From Pachyseris speciosa (taxonomy: Eukaryota > Cnidaria > Anthozoa > Scleractinia > Pachyseridae): a stretch of 64,000 nucleotides of DNA. The notes beneath the pieces are model-generated. The model was given only the letters and a program-made list of their open reading frames with translations, was not told the origin of the DNA and searched no databases. The stretch covers positions 78,501-142,500 of the forward strand of contig JAEMWC010001393.1 of assembly GCA_016490735.1 (NCBI GenBank), in the 5' to 3' direction. The translations under genes and the position numbers were made by a program. This document shows, piece by piece, positions 31,080 through 43,513 of this stretch (position 1 is its first letter; the number at the start of each line of letters is the position of its first letter).

Positions 31080-32740
31080 AAGAAACATGGGTTTTCAACA
31101 CAACACTAGATATGACAGTAGAACACGTCCCGTCAGCATTTCGCACTCAAAGCTGTTCATGTTCCTTGGAGCAACCCCTATTCACATTTTAATTACATGT
31201 AACTCTTTCACTTCCACAGCGCTTAACTAAAAGTTTAGCCAAAGAGACTGCCCGTGCATCCCTTTGTCTAAGACATAATTAAGAATTTTGGACTTGGAAT
31301 CCACCTCTTCTGTATTCAATGCCGTAGCGAAGTTAAACTTATTAGAGAGCTTAAGCGACGAAGACGGCAACGGCAACGAAAACGTCATTTCAAAATATAA
31401 CTTCTCGTTATTGTAACTCTTTCGCGATTTTTCCAACTTGTTGAACTTGAAGAATGCTGGCGAACTATCCTGGAGCCAAATTAGTAAAAGACAGCATTGA
31501 AGTTGAGAAAAGGAACGAAGAGTTCACCGTCATGCGCTCAAGTTGTCCAAAAAACCTAAAATTTGGTCATTTCGCGTTGTTGTTTTGCTGAGGACGGCAA
31601 AGAAATGTATCAAAATGTAAAACGCACGCTCAGAGCGATTGTTTTTTGTTTTTGTTTTTGTTGCTTTAAGCTCTCCATTGAGGGGAGGGTGGGAGGGGGT
31701 ACATCACGTGAGTTAATGAGGGGGTCTGGGGCATTCTCCCTTGGAGGTTAAAGCTCTTTGGTTGATTAGGAAATTGTGACACTGATGCTTGACAGGGGGG
31801 CAGTAAATCAGATTCTTGTCGTGTGTTTGTGGTGATTGAAAGCGAACTTCCGCCGATCGTATGTCAGAATTTGCTTGTAAACCAGCCTGTTTCGTTCACT
31901 ACCAGTCTGCTCTTTATGGCTGCCATTAATTATTTTTTGCAGAAGGCTCGTGATCAAGTCTCGCCCATTTAGGAAGTGCACTTTGCTTAATAGCAGCTCG
32001 ATTTTTCTTTGTCGAAGCCATAAATAAATAAATTTTATGCTTTATCGAACCGAAATGAATACATTGAATGTTCTCAAGTAGAAGAGTGAAGAGCGTGACA
32101 GATGACCAAATGTGACTGTCAAAATTATTGGGCGGTTCCCCCGGCACCTCCCATGCTACGGCCCTGTTATAAATGTGCCGTATATTTGCATGACAATAAC
32201 ACCTTATGTATACAAATAATTAGGAATGGCCGGCTTTATCTTACTTTTTATTCAGCGGTTTCACACAGGTACCACACACTAATTTATAAGGAGTTCTTTA
32301 ACTAAGGCTTACATTTGTGGCTCCGATAAGCGCTTTCAACTGAAAAATTGTCCAGCAAAACCGTATAGTGCTTACTATTTTATTTTTTGAAGGTCAATGT
32401 TTATTACATATTTAGTTATAAAACCAACCACTTCATTAAGTACTTTGCCTTGCAGACAAAACTACTGTTCAGGAATCGAAATAACATAGATATAACGTAT
32501 TTAATAAATTTAGATACTTTAGCAAATAATTACGCCCTGTAGGGTATCAAATTTTGTGGTTTGTACAAAATTACTATTTCACTTCTTTACATTTTGTCCA
32601 CTTCGCCTCCCTCTTCGATTAGCTTAAGCCAACTGCGGGTTGTGTGAAAAATTTCCTATCTCCTTTTTAGTTTACCTTAAGTTATCTCTTGTAAACTTTT
32701 TCATGTGCAATAAAGTCGTTGTTGTTGTTGTAAACTAAAG
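31080..32740. other. No exon identified; tail of an unknown repeat at the right end
   Basis: Expected to hold the next exon(s) of the lectin gene, but no TLDc C-terminal sequence was found on the minus strand. GCAATAAAGTCGTTGTTGTTG at 32709-32730 resembles a retroelement 3' tail. Confidence 0.4.
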
Positions 32741-32748
32741 TCACTTAC

Positions 32749-32985
32749 CCCATGAGGTACTGGTGTACCCTCCAAATATATACTGGCCAACCTTTATTAT
32801 TGTCACACTGGGGCCCTTGTTATCACACAGGGAATGAAAGGTAGTTGCAGCCCAACCATCCACAGACGCACGCCAACAACGTTTCCAGGCAGATGAGCTG
32901 CTCTGCACTACAGGCTTTAGCCAGGTGTTTAAGGCAGTCAAGTATTTGTTATTTTTTCTCAGGATTGCTGAACTTGCCAAGCCAG
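32749..32985 (-). CDS. Lectin gene exon 13: first half of a TLDc domain
   Basis: 237 bases, acceptor TTTGTTAAAG, donor TGGG|GTAAGT, phase 1 to 1. It reads SSAILRKNNKYLTALNTWLK, then WKRCWRASVDGWAATTFHSL, CDNKGPSVTIIKV and IFGGYTSTSW. R(A)S.DG......FH..CD.KGP.VTI......FGGY is the TLDc signature (fold of the TBC/LysM-associated domain). TLDc is best known from intracellular oxidative-stress proteins; here it follows an EGF domain, implying an extracellular version. The second half was not found downstream. Confidence 0.85.
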
Positions 32986-33212
32986 CTTTAACAAAAACGA
33001 AGCAAAAATGTAACACAATAAAAATCGATGATGCAATTTAATTCTAACTCGATAATTCGCTATTCTGATAGAGTGAACTAACAATTCAGCGTCTCTTTCA
33101 AGTTTTGGACTGTTTGCGACTAACACCCCCCCAAAAAACAAACAATCAAACAGAACAAAACAAAAACGCTTTCGAAGAGACATTTTTTTCTTAGACTAAT
33201 CACAGCTCTCAC

Positions 33213-33344
33213 CTGCATAATTATAGCAACCAAAGCCGTTCCCAATGTAACCCTGGTTACACGTGCAGTTGTATGATCCACGTGTGTTGGCGCAGGTAGC
33301 AAACTCATGGCAGTAGTTTAGCTCCCTGGAGCACTCGTTCAAAT
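33213..33344 (-). CDS. Lectin gene exon 12: calcium-binding-type EGF domain
   Basis: 132 bases, acceptor TATTTTTAG, donor GCAG|GTGAGA, phase 1 to 1, the standard EGF exon design. It reads DLNECSRELNYCHEFATCAN, TRGSYNCTCNQGYIGNG, then GCYNYA. D(L/V)NEC and C.(N)T.GSY.C.C match the calcium-binding EGF consensus with all six cysteines. Confidence 0.95.
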
Positions 33345-33615
33345 CTAAAAATAAAAATAAACACCTAATCGCTGTTTGTTCGTATTCTTTAATTGCAATG
33401 GTATTTTGCGGTTGTAACAGGATTAAGCTTACTTCAATTATCAGAACATACAGCCCCTTTCCATTCGTTTCGATGTTCAATCGAGTTCAGCAGGATGTAG
33501 ACAGTCTTAGGCGTGTATTTAATCGTCTTTCTGGTTCTTTCCTACATTACCAAGTACTAGTTATGACGCAAACGGTGTTGGGGCGCTCTCACCATCCTTC
33601 AAATGATTTTCACTC

Positions 33616-33690
33616 ATATTCAGCCAGGTGACATTCATTGCACTTCACGTCCCTCCATTCACAGGTATGTTCCATTCCCATTCCCTCTGG
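33616..33690 (-). pseudogene. Relic of a second C-type lectin exon
   Basis: The minus strand reads GMGMEHTCEWRDVKCNECHL, closely parallel to LGVEHNYEWNDVKCSDCHQ at the end of the intact CTLD exon about 230 bp away. A stop follows soon and no acceptor or WIGL region is present. It looks like the end of a duplicated, decayed CTLD exon. Confidence 0.75.
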
Positions 33691-33840
33691 TAATCAAGTG
33701 TAAAAGGGTACAGAAGGGTTTAGGTATTTGTATTCTTTATGGTTGCTTTTTAAAAGCTGTGGATTTCTAAGCACTACCATGTGACGGTTCTGTGGCCCTC
33801 TATCCATTGCCCAACTTATTTTTACTTATATTAACCTCAC

Positions 33841-34215
33841 CTTTCTTACAAGTATACTGATGGCAGTCACTACACTTCACGTCATTCCACTCATAGTTGT
33901 GTTCTACACCAAGTGCGTGTACGCAGTCTTCTTCACCAAAATTGTTTGGTTGGTTTGTGGCCCAAGCTGTAAAGTTTCCATCTCCCCGATCAGCCCAAGT
34001 GAAGTCACCCTCCGTGGAGATGTCATTCAAGCCCAGCCAGGCTTTTTCGCCATTATGGCGGTGCTGTATAAACACGTTTTCTTCATTGTTGCTGACGTCA
34101 ATAAGGACCGCGTTTTCTTGACGGCATTTGTTCAGTGCGGTGGTCCAGTTTGTACACGTCTGACTTGTGTAGTAACAAAAGCCATTGAAGTAGTTCCATC
34201 CTGGATCACACACAT
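33841..34215 (-). CDS. Lectin gene exon 11: C-type lectin domain
   Basis: 375 bases, acceptor TATTTGCAG, donor AAAG|GTGAGG, phase 1 to 1; the whole domain is in one exon. It reads CDPGWNYFNGFCYYTS, W..A...C..., AVLIDVSNNEENVF, KAWLGLNDI (WIGL box), FTWADRGDGNFTAWATNQPN, EEDCVHAL and YEWNDVKCSDC. The WND calcium-site motif is present, but the EPN/QPD position reads QPN, so sugar preference cannot be stated. Six or more cysteines fit a long-form CTLD. Confidence 0.95.
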
Positions 34216-34636
34216 CTGCAAATAGAAAATAAAACGATACTGAAAAGCAAAACAAACAAACAAACAACGCCTATAAATAATATTTGTGGCAGTTGATAAT
34301 ACCCAATACTAATTTATCGATCAACATTTGTGACTGAGGTTACATGCGAACATGCACTGATTTGACCCCAGCTGTTGACTGATTTCATAAAATGTAAGGA
34401 AGAAGGTGTCGAATAGCCAATACACGTCACTTTCAGAAAACTATCTTCGCTTTACTGCTGTCGAGTTTTCGAGAAAATTACGTAATCAATTTAAGCCAAT
34501 TGTTTGTAATGAGAACATCCCTAACTGAATATCGCAAGGAGTCCAGTTGCCTCCCTTTTCTTCCCAGGCAAGGATCCTCTATGTTTTTAATTGTTTTTAT
34601 TATACTACAACTACTAGGAATCCAGAGTCTACTGAC

Positions 34637-34727
34637 CTGTGAGGACCGCATAACTCACTGACAGCGGATCATATCTTGTCCCATACAATTCCTTGACACA
34701 GACTCTGAATCCAGAGGAATTCATATT
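34637..34727 (-). CDS. Lectin gene exon 10: H-lectin-like module e
   Basis: 91 bases, acceptor GTTTTCAG, donor ACAG|GTCAGT, phase 0 to 1. It reads NMNSSGFRVCVKELYG, then YDPLSVSYAVLTG. Same module as exon 48729-48825. It ends in phase 1, as the C-type lectin exon requires. Confidence 0.8.
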
Positions 34728-34739
34728 CTGAAAACATAG

Positions 34740-37460
34740 AAAAATGTCCTAATGTCTATTGATCGCTTAACGTCTTCTTGTTGATATTACATGTCTTTAT
34801 TGAAGGTTATTAGTAAATAAAGTCTCAGAACTGATCAATGTTCGAGCGTAAGTTCCAAACCTGGATTGCACGTCCTCAAAGCTATGTAATTCAGAGAGAA
34901 GCAGGATACATGCAGCTCAACGTTCTATTCAAACAAGAAGGCGCACTACGTATACAATGGGGGTCTAAGGTCTTCCAGCTATAAACCCTCTTTGATTTAG
35001 TTCGAATCCAATGCAAGTTTAAGTAAAATAGACTCAACCAATCAGTGCAGTTGTTTGTGTAATTAGCAATCGCCGTCAGATCCCTTTCTTTTTCAACATT
35101 TTCAACTTTCAACTTTGCATACGCGATATGAGTTTCACTAATCAGAGGGTTATAAAATAAATAAACCCCTTTCTGGCTTGCTGTTATATCGATAGACAAT
35201 ATTGTCCTTGGCTGATAGATTTCTCCTCAAAATTTCAGTTGCTCCTGAACGGCTTTGCCTCTCGGCCAACTGATCACTTTTCGGACAATCTATGAGCCGC
35301 GCAAATTATCCTCCGATATACCAGCTGCCGAAAGGGGTTTATTGCTCGGGGCTTAGCCCGAGCTTAGAAATGCAGTTGGCTCACAAAACGACTTTGCTCA
35401 TAATACGCATGCTCAGTGTTACGTCATCAACGGGACAGCGCCCAAACTTTCTTCAGTCGCCATTTTGAATGCCCGAGAGTGCGCCACAGTGAAAAGAGGT
35501 TTTAAGTGTGGTAAGTGTACTTTACTTGCTTGACATCTTTTACTTTGTATAGCATTTTTCTACTTGTTACAATCTAGCTCTGTTGCTTACCCGTATTTAC
35601 CCGTGTATAATGCGCACTTTTTCCCCAAGATTTTGTTAATGAAATTCTTCGTGTTGTACACGGAACCATTTGTTTGTTGATCGCTTCCTCATTTACATAC
35701 GCGTGTGGTTAACAAAGGATACATAAGACAATAAACAAGATTTCAAAAGTCTGTTGTCCATGCCTTTCTAATAATAAACAAGTAGATAACCTATCACAGT
35801 TGCTTTTAAATTACCGCCGATAAACTGGCTAGAAAAACCGCCATAAAACTGCCGGAAATATTCTGTGAACAGACACCAAAAATTTGCATACAGACGAAAC
35901 AAAATATCCTCTTATTTGAATATGGTAACGAAACGCACATTTTGTGAGCCAAAGTTAGTTCGAAATTATTTTGCTCGAAGTACAGCAGCTCAGAACAAAG
36001 GCAACAAAAATGAGGTATATTTTGTAGAGGCTTTTCTTTTGACAACTGAAAATCGTCAGAGACGCTTTTCACAGATGATTATCACAGCGTTACGCTTGAT
36101 TCAACAGATCACACCACGATCATTTGTTAGCATTCAGATACGTATAAACATAAAGTGTCAGCGAATGAAAGCGAAAATTTGTACACAGCAACAACGAAAA
36201 GTCTTTAAGCATATGAGAATTGCTGTAACGGGTGTCTAAATCATTCTCTCGCGCCGTCACAATGTTCGGGAATACGCTATTCTTATCAGACTCTTATGAG
36301 ATAAAACAGTTTTTGGTTGCCTTTTGTAATTAACAAATTAGTGATCCCGGTACACGAAACACAAGTTTAACAAAAGTCAGAACAGCCTAATAGTGACCAA
36401 AAGCTTTTGAATACCAGAGAAATTTTAATTGGAACAGGTGAGAGACAATATCCCAAAATGGAACCGTACTTTAATATCGGAGTTTACAAGACTCAAAATC
36501 ACAGGATAAATCATTGTCGCTTTATCCTTTGGCCATTAATTTTCTTTGATCTTGGTTCTTATGTCAAACGACAAGTGGCAATGACAACATTGTACGTCCA
36601 CTCCAACGGCTACATCCTGCAATTTTCCCCGAGCTAAAAGCCAGTATGGCCCTTGTTTACTAAATATTCAAGGATGAATTTCGAGGGTGAAACGAACGGT
36701 ATAGTAACCGGAGGACTCACATTATAGCAAGCAGCAACCAAAAGCTGACCTTTTAATGCTTAGTTGATCAACCTTTATACACACGATCATAATTATTCTA
36801 ACACAGAGGTAAGACATACCACGAATAGTGAAAGTCTAATGGTGGTATTTGATAACATGCACGCGAGCATTCGTCACAGAGGGGTTTTCTGTTTTTAACC
36901 GCAGGTGCACGTTGTTGTAATTTGTTATTCGAGTTAACAAATCGAAATCAATGTTTTATGCGTCTCTCTTCTTATTGATCATAAATTGCGTCATAATATT
37001 GTAAAAGTGGCTGTGGAATAACGAGCCGCAGGCGATTTGTACCGCAGCAGACTTTGATCAATTTATAATAAATAAAGAGGACAGACGCATAAAAGCTAAC
37101 GTCAATTTGTTTTTTATACTAACAAAAGCATAATAAGAAAAGACCGTAAACAGACATAAACAGAATAGTAAATTACGCGAACATTGTCAATAGCTTTCCT
37201 CGCTTTCTGATTGGCTACTTACAACAGCTAAGAAATTAGATTGGCTAAAAGGCTGACAGTTTGGGGTCAGGCCGATGCTTGACATAAATTAAAATTTTTA
37301 CTTGTTGCAGAAAGCTGAATCAAATTCAAAATGCGATGTGATCTGAGTTTGTAGGAAACGTTTCTGTTTTGTCCGTGGCTCGGCACAAAAGCGTCGAAGA
37401 CTTTCGTCTGGCTGTCCTTCAAAAAATCCAAGGAAGTTTTTGTTTAGCTCACGCTCAAAG
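34740..37460. other. Intron of the lectin gene; no exon recognised
   Basis: Contains a CpG-richer patch at about 35390-35520 (TACGCATGCTCAGTGTTACG...GTGTGGTAAGTG) that looks like a promoter and donor of an unidentified unit, a T-run free AT-rich stretch, and a hairpin MITE at 36953-37096. Open frames at 35865-36239 and 36407-36637 have no domain. Confidence 0.4.
36953..37096. mobile_element. Hairpin MITE with TTTTATGCGTCT ends
   Basis: TTTTATGCGTCTCTCTTCTT at the left is matched in reverse complement by AGAGGACAGACGCATAAAA at the right. Pairing continues to ATAAATTG/CAATTTAT. Arms of about 35 bp surround a 75-bp centre. Confidence 0.7.
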
Positions 37461-37462
37461 CA

Positions 37463-40400
37463 CACAATAATTTTCAAAGAGTTATTTTAACTCCTGAAGT
37501 GGGGTTAAACTAACTCCTCAAGGTGGAGTTATTTTTGTTCGGAGTTACTTTAACTCCAAAAAGAGTTATTTTAACTCCAGCAAAAGAGTTTTCTCTTCAA
37601 CTGGGGAGTAAATTTAACTCCTAAATTGGAGTTAAATTGTGGGAGTTATTGTAACTCTGAATTGGAGTTAAAGTTAACTCCACGTGGAGTTAAATTAACT
37701 CGTTTGTGGAGTTAAATAAACTCCTTTTGTGGAGTCATTTTTAAGGGGTTAGTATAACTCCCCTTAGGGAGTAATTATGGAGTGATCGCAACTCTCCAAG
37801 AAGAGTTAAAACAACTCTATTTGGGAATTATTTTCATAGAGTTACTTTACCTCTGCAAAGGGAGTAGATATAACTCCTCGTTTAGAGTCATTAATGTATT
37901 TATAGGAGCTGGCACAACTGAAACTAAACAGAGTCATTACTTTACTGTTGTTATTTTCAACTCTGTTCAAAGGCTCGTGGGATAGAGATCATGAAAGCTT
38001 GGACCACTCGCATGACGAAAACGTTGCAGTGGTATGCCATATTCGTCCCCTTTTGCAATTCACTATTGGCTCGCTGAAACAAAAGAGCTTTTGTAATGCA
38101 TCGTTTTCGGTGGAAAAAGCGGCTTCCCAAAGGTCATGCTGTTTATCTCTTCCTTCCCCACCCCGGTAAGCTTCTGAAGCTTTCCTTCCCTTCCCTTGTA
38201 TCTAGGGAATACAGGTTTGAGAAGAAGGGAAAGTTCGAGAAAAATAATCCCACGGATCGAAGGATAAATGGATGAAATATTGGCAGTACAATGTAATCAC
38301 GAAAGGTCACTCTCTTATCACTGGTCACGCTCCCTACCCTACAAGAAAATGATTAGAGCACGTGATGTAACACGTGAGCGATCTCGCGTTCAAAGGTTTG
38401 CGCCAGTGGCGGTTGGTATTGAAAATTGTATTGTATCGGCGTGCATTTATCTTCATTTTTGGATCTTTAAGTACGAAAGAAACTCTATCAGGTAAGTGTT
38501 TTAGAGACTTGTGTTTCTTTTTAGTCGATTTGTCTCGCTTTAACAGTTTATTTGTAAGAATACTGACAAAGGAGGCGGTGGTGAATGCTGCATGTAACGT
38601 GTTAGCTTAACGGTTGTGATTTTGCTCCCGTAAACCTTTCCGAAAATCACGATTAAATGCCTTCATTCAGTGCTCCTCGATCGAAGACCAAGAGAAATAT
38701 ATTAATTCAAGTGAATTTTCGCAGAAACAGCAAACCACAACGAGTTATTGAATGATTTTTGTAGCAAAATACAAGCACAAAACTTCGAAGCGTTCACGTT
38801 GTAATCCATCTCTATCCGTTCTAAAGACGATTATTCAGTCTCAACTTAACTAAATAGTTTGAAGTTTCACTGAATTTATAATAGTATGGCGTCCGAACAA
38901 GAAATGAACAATTATTTTCAAAAGTTTTCTTGTATGTTAATGTCTGTCAACTTATGAAAGTGTTGCATTGCTAACGGAGGAAAATAAACTTGTTATTTGT
39001 GTTATTTGTCTTAGATAACCATGGATGAAGAGTTAGCAAGATTTCTCAATACAGTCTGCAGTTAATATAAGCAAGAGTCCATTGATAATCTTATAAAATG
39101 ACGAGGTAAGTTTTGAGACAGTGGCAATTATTGGCTACATGATCATGTACAAAGTATTTAAGCATACATCTTAATTTGAAGAAAGTCTGCTACAAATCCA
39201 AAAGGGCAAAGAAATGAACCTTTCATAATTCAACTACAAATGCTGTGCTTGTTGGTTAGATGGCAAACATGGCTATTTGTTTCAAAGAATATTAATGAAG
39301 GAAAATGTTGTATACCTTGTTTCTTGCTGTGCAGGAAATATTTCTCAGGATGCAGGAATTGAAATATTTTTATTTGTGTGTTGCTAAATTTGGACAGTCA
39401 ACCCTGTTAAACACAGCCACAAGTGAATTAATTGCAATGTTGTTGTTGTTGTTGCTGTTGTTATTGTTATTATTATTCACTTTATTCAGGGCCATTTGGC
39501 TGTGTGAGATTTATTTATTTGAGTGTTTGACTAGGTGTTTTTTATGTTAGTAGCACCTCACTTTCAAGATGTACTTGTAATCTCATGCAACTTCATTCAT
39601 ATCACAGAACAAACTACAAGTTGTAGTCTTTTTGATATGAGGTAGAAGCTTGTATAGTTAAATGTGTATATTTCCTTTCTTTTAACATGAAGGCTGAGTT
39701 TGATCAGTTCTTTGGCAACTATTTAGGATAATAGTAAATGTTTCCTCTAAAATCATAATCATGGGTGATCATATACTGTAACTTCAAGCAGATTATATAT
39801 TTGAGTTGCTTTTTCACTGAAATGGACATGGCAGTTTTGTTTGTTTGCATCATAACATCTACGTACCAGTGACTCTGACAGTGCAGTCTCCCAAACAACC
39901 ATTATTAGTGGTTGACACAACACTAAGGGAGCACTGTTGCATGACGACCACTAATAATGGCTGCCTCAGGTAGACCATGCAACAGTGGGGAATAATGACA
40001 ACTTTTAAATTTCATATCTGGGGTTTACAATGCATACATTTGGATAAAAAGATAATCATGCTGAAACTGATGTCTAGATACTCAAGTACTGAATACATTC
40101 TTTTTGTAGGATGTATGTAGAGTCCATTGATGTGGAAACAAGGAACACCAAAGCTCTCCAGGATTATAGGCATTGATGACTTAAGGACCTGGCCCCGGTT
40201 GTTCGAAAGACGATTAATGCTAACCCAGGATTAAGAGTTAACTGAAGTCTTAATCTCACTCGTTGAGAAAGTTTTGTAAATCAAATTGTGCGCTTAAAGT
40301 AAAGTTAAATTCCAATCAAAACTTAAGGATGACAGTCTTTTTGAAATGTTTTTGTTGAACATTACCAGTATTTACAATTTAGACTGTACTCAAAGTTTGC

Positions 40401-41712
40401 TCTAACCCGTGATTACATAGCTTAATCGTGCTTTGAACAACTGGGCCCTGCTGTGTATTGCATTGGAGGGAGTTGAAGTGATTTCTCTGGGGACAAGCAA
40501 CGTGGCATTGTAGTGGGGCTTCATGTGGCTTGTTAAATATTTAAATATATACCCCACCGAGTGTGGCAATGTATTTCTATTTTGTGAAGACAGACGCCAA
40601 GAAGCAACAAAGAGAGTGGCAGTGAACAAGTTCACCTCTGCCCTCTCATAATTTCAATGTTTCTTTAAGGGGCCACTGTCATGAGTTGACTTCAAAACAT
40701 TTAACAATTCTTTTTTCCTCTCTTAAAGGAATCAAATATTCATGTTTGCCCAGAGTTTCTGAACTTTTTACTATAACCATTGCCAACTTGTCCATGCCAA
40801 TTTAAATTTGGCACACCAAACTGAATTTTTCAAGTTTAAATTTGAGTACCGGTAACTGGCAAATGTGCTTATGTGACAGTGTTCTGTTAAGGCTTCAGCC
40901 AAAAACAAAGTTTAAAATGTTTTTAATGTACACATACCATGTGTATCTTGTTCCTGATAGAACCTTATGAAAATTAAATTATGAGCCAGTTATATTTTTT
41001 AAAGAAAAGATAGAGTTGTGTTCAAACAAACAGATTGAATTTTGTTGTATAGTCGTTTAAATTCAAATGTTCTTCAAATTCGACTTTCATACCTGGAAAG
41101 ATTGTCGTGTTTAAATGTTTTAATCATGCATACTTGCACATTCTTTATTTATCAATATAATCATATTAGAAATTTACATTTCAAATGTCAATGATAATAC
41201 ATAGTATGCAAGGAACTGGTGTTCAGATAAGAAAATGAAATCTGATTGAATTAAACATGTTACAGTCAATTTGTGTGATCTGTTGTTTTCATCTTAAAAC
41301 TACATAGGGTGACTGTGCTGGAGTTACTTTACCTCTAATGCTGGAGTGACTATAACCCTGATTATGGAGTTGAAATAACTCTACTCTTTTATGGGGCAGA
41401 GTTAAAATGACTCCCTTACTGGAGCTAATACAACTCCAGAATTGGAGTTTAAAATGGGAGTTAAAATGACCCCCAAAAAGGAGTTATATTTAACCTAACA
41501 TTTTAACTCCACATTTGGAGTTACAGTAACTCCCTTATGGAGTTTAAATAACTCCTTTTGCAGAGTTAAAGTGACTCCCACACTGGAGTCATTATAACCC
41601 TTAAAAAGGAGTTAAAAAAGGGAGTTAAAATAACCCCCCAAAAGGGGTTATATTTAACCTAAAATTTTAACTCCACTTTTGGAGTTAAAATAACTCTTTA
41701 AAAATTACTGTG
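37463..41712. mobile_element. 4.25-kb element with CACA ends and GGAGTTA subterminal repeats
   Basis: The left end CACAATAATTTTCAAAGAGTT and the right end (reverse complement) CACAGTAATTTTTAAAGAGTT match for 32 bp. CA lies outside both ends, compatible with a 2-bp duplication. Inside each end is a 390-400 bp block (37480-37870 and 41315-41705) packed with GGAGTTA...TAACTCC words in both orientations. CAC ends, a 2-3 bp TSD and dense subterminal repeats are CACTA/EnSpm-like traits. The 3.4-kb middle has no transposase; a short frame MDEELARFLNTV at about 39020 follows an acceptor-like TTGTCTTAG and soon stops. A (TTG)n microsatellite lies at 39437-39470. Confidence 0.65.
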
Positions 41713-42936
41713 CAGCATTCTGGAGATTAAATTAAATGCAAGGTATGTCGATGTGTAATCATCACTAGCTACGAGACGTTTTGTCTTTGCAAGCGAAACT
41801 TTTGTTGAAACACTGAAGAAGTCTAATAATTTTTTTTGAAGGAAATTGGATTTTCAGTATTGTTATTTTGTGTCTTTTACCTGAAAATATCTTCACAAAT
41901 GCACCTCTTGGAATGAACATATGTTTCGACTAGAGCCTTTGGACTCATCATTTCAAACAATTTCTTGCACTGGTCGTCTCCGCTTAATCTGGAAACCTTG
42001 TTGTTGTTGTTGTTGTTTTCAGTTGCCTCATTTTCGGGAGCTTCTAGACAGGAGATGGGTTCATTATATGATAATTCCAGCTCTTTTTCCCATTCAGGGC
42101 TGGTGTCATCCCCAAAACTAAAGTTGGAAACAATTAAGTTCTGCGTGTCGTCCTACTCTACTGATCTTACTACAAGTTTTCGCATAAATTAACAAGTTAT
42201 CTGTCTGTACTCTAATTAATGGCAAAAATTTGCCAATCAGCTCGCGAGAAGTTTGACAGTTCTTCTAAAATTTTTACTTTCTCTCACTCCCTGTTTCTTG
42301 TGGACTAAAACGATCTGTAATTCTATGCTTTCTGTAAGCTTCTCCCCATCTTAAGGCCCCGGGCAAACGGCTTCAACATTTGGATGAAGGGGGTTAGTTT
42401 GTAAAGAAACTTGGTGCTGCGTCGGCGGGGAAGCAAAACACGAAAATTTGGTTTATCAACGGAGTTGATAACGTAAATTGACCGCGGTTGTTGTTGTTGT
42501 TGTTGTTTATTTTTTTGAATCTTTGTACATTATCAGCTCCGTTGATAAGCCAAATGTTTAATATTTGGATGGTCTGTTATTTGCTATTTGATTTTTTGTT
42601 TCATTTTGTTGAACGGCAATGTGGAAACCGTTTGCTACCCCCTTTCAACCGTGTTGAAACATTTTGAATGGAAGTTGGATTGATGTCGAATGAGCTTAAA
42701 TTAAAAGCGTTTTAACTTTGCTTTATCATCCATTCCACATTTCTCATTTCGGCGTTTAATGTCGTTCAACATCGTTTAACAGGGTACAACAAAATCGAAC
42801 GGATGTTGAAGCATATGGTGAAGCCTTTTTCCCTGGCCTTTAAGCAATGACGCAAGAAAAAAATGTTAAACTTAGTCGCCCTTAATTGGAAGCTTCCTAT
42901 TGTACATAATCTGTAGGATTGAACACTAAATGTTAC
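41713..42936. other. Lectin-gene intron; no exon, Penelope-like terminal fragment
   Basis: (TTG)n at 42000-42016 and (GTT)n at 42487-42508. The Penelope-like fragment at 42376-42486 is listed separately. No coding exon was recognised. Confidence 0.5.
42376..42486 (-). mobile_element. Penelope-like terminal-repeat fragment
   Basis: It matches 13085-13190: GGGGTTAGTTTGTAAAGAAA, GCTGCGTC, AAACACGAAAATTTGGTTTA, CGGAGTTGATAA. GTTATCAACGGAGTTGATAA is itself a small palindrome. An inverted echo (TTATCAGCTCCGTTGATAAG) lies at 42530-42550. Confidence 0.7.
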
Positions 42937-43056
42937 CTCGATCCAAGCGGTGATACCGTTGTGAGCTGGTGCGGAATTTCCGCTCGCTGTCGTGCTGTGA
43001 TTGGCTGATATCACCACAGTAGGAGTTGAGTTGTAGTTTCTTGTAAATAAAACGAA
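42937..43056 (-). CDS. Lectin gene exon 9: H-lectin-like module d
   Basis: 40 codons, acceptor CTTTTCCAG, donor GAG|GTAACA, phase 0 to 0. It reads FVLFTRNYNSTPTVVISANH, then APAHNGITAWIE. It is followed by an 8.2-kb intron that contains the 4.25-kb CACA-ended element; the next exon of the same block is at 34637-34727. Confidence 0.85.
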
Positions 43057-43402
43057 CTGGAAAAGAAAAACAAGTAGGCGTTTAAATTAAGATTTGACCC
43101 TTTCGGGGCGCACTTTTATACCTTTAAAAAAGTTTCATACCTAATCTCTTCCAAAATTCACACCTCTAATATGTTATCTTTGGCTCCGTTGTAAAGCTTT
43201 ACAGTCGAACCTCTCCAATACGGATACCGAAGGGACAGCAAAGTGTCCGTATTAGAGACGTGTCTGAAAAGAGAGGCTCGATTGTATTTTCTTTATCTAA
43301 GTGCTATGCTGTACGGCTCTCTCGCGCACTTTGCAAGAGAAACTTCCATAATTCATTTTGTTTTTGTAGCCTGTTTCGATTCACTAAACACTTTTCACTT
43401 AC

Positions 43403-43513
43403 CTCACAGTAAGCGTTGTTATTTTCATCTGTTGGTGGGTTTGTGTTGGGGAAATCAATGACACCATGCTCGGTAAAGAGTGGTTTGTGAAGTTTGGAGA
43501 ACGCGAACCAGTT
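43403..43513 (-). CDS. Lectin gene exon 8: H-lectin-like module c
   Basis: 37 codons, acceptor CTTCCCAG, donor GAG|GTAAGT, phase 0 to 0. It reads NWFAFSKLHKPLFTEHG, then FPNTNPPTDENNNAYCE. Same layout as exon 49781-49894. Confidence 0.8.

Noticed and set aside
33860..34225. Plus-strand frame opposite the C-type lectin exon
   Set aside because: It is the antisense shadow of a clear CTLD exon with correct splice sites.
37480..37870. GGAGTTA/TAACTCC block as a regulatory or CRISPR array
   Set aside because: The same block caps the other end of a 4.25-kb element, so it is better explained as subterminal transposon repeats.
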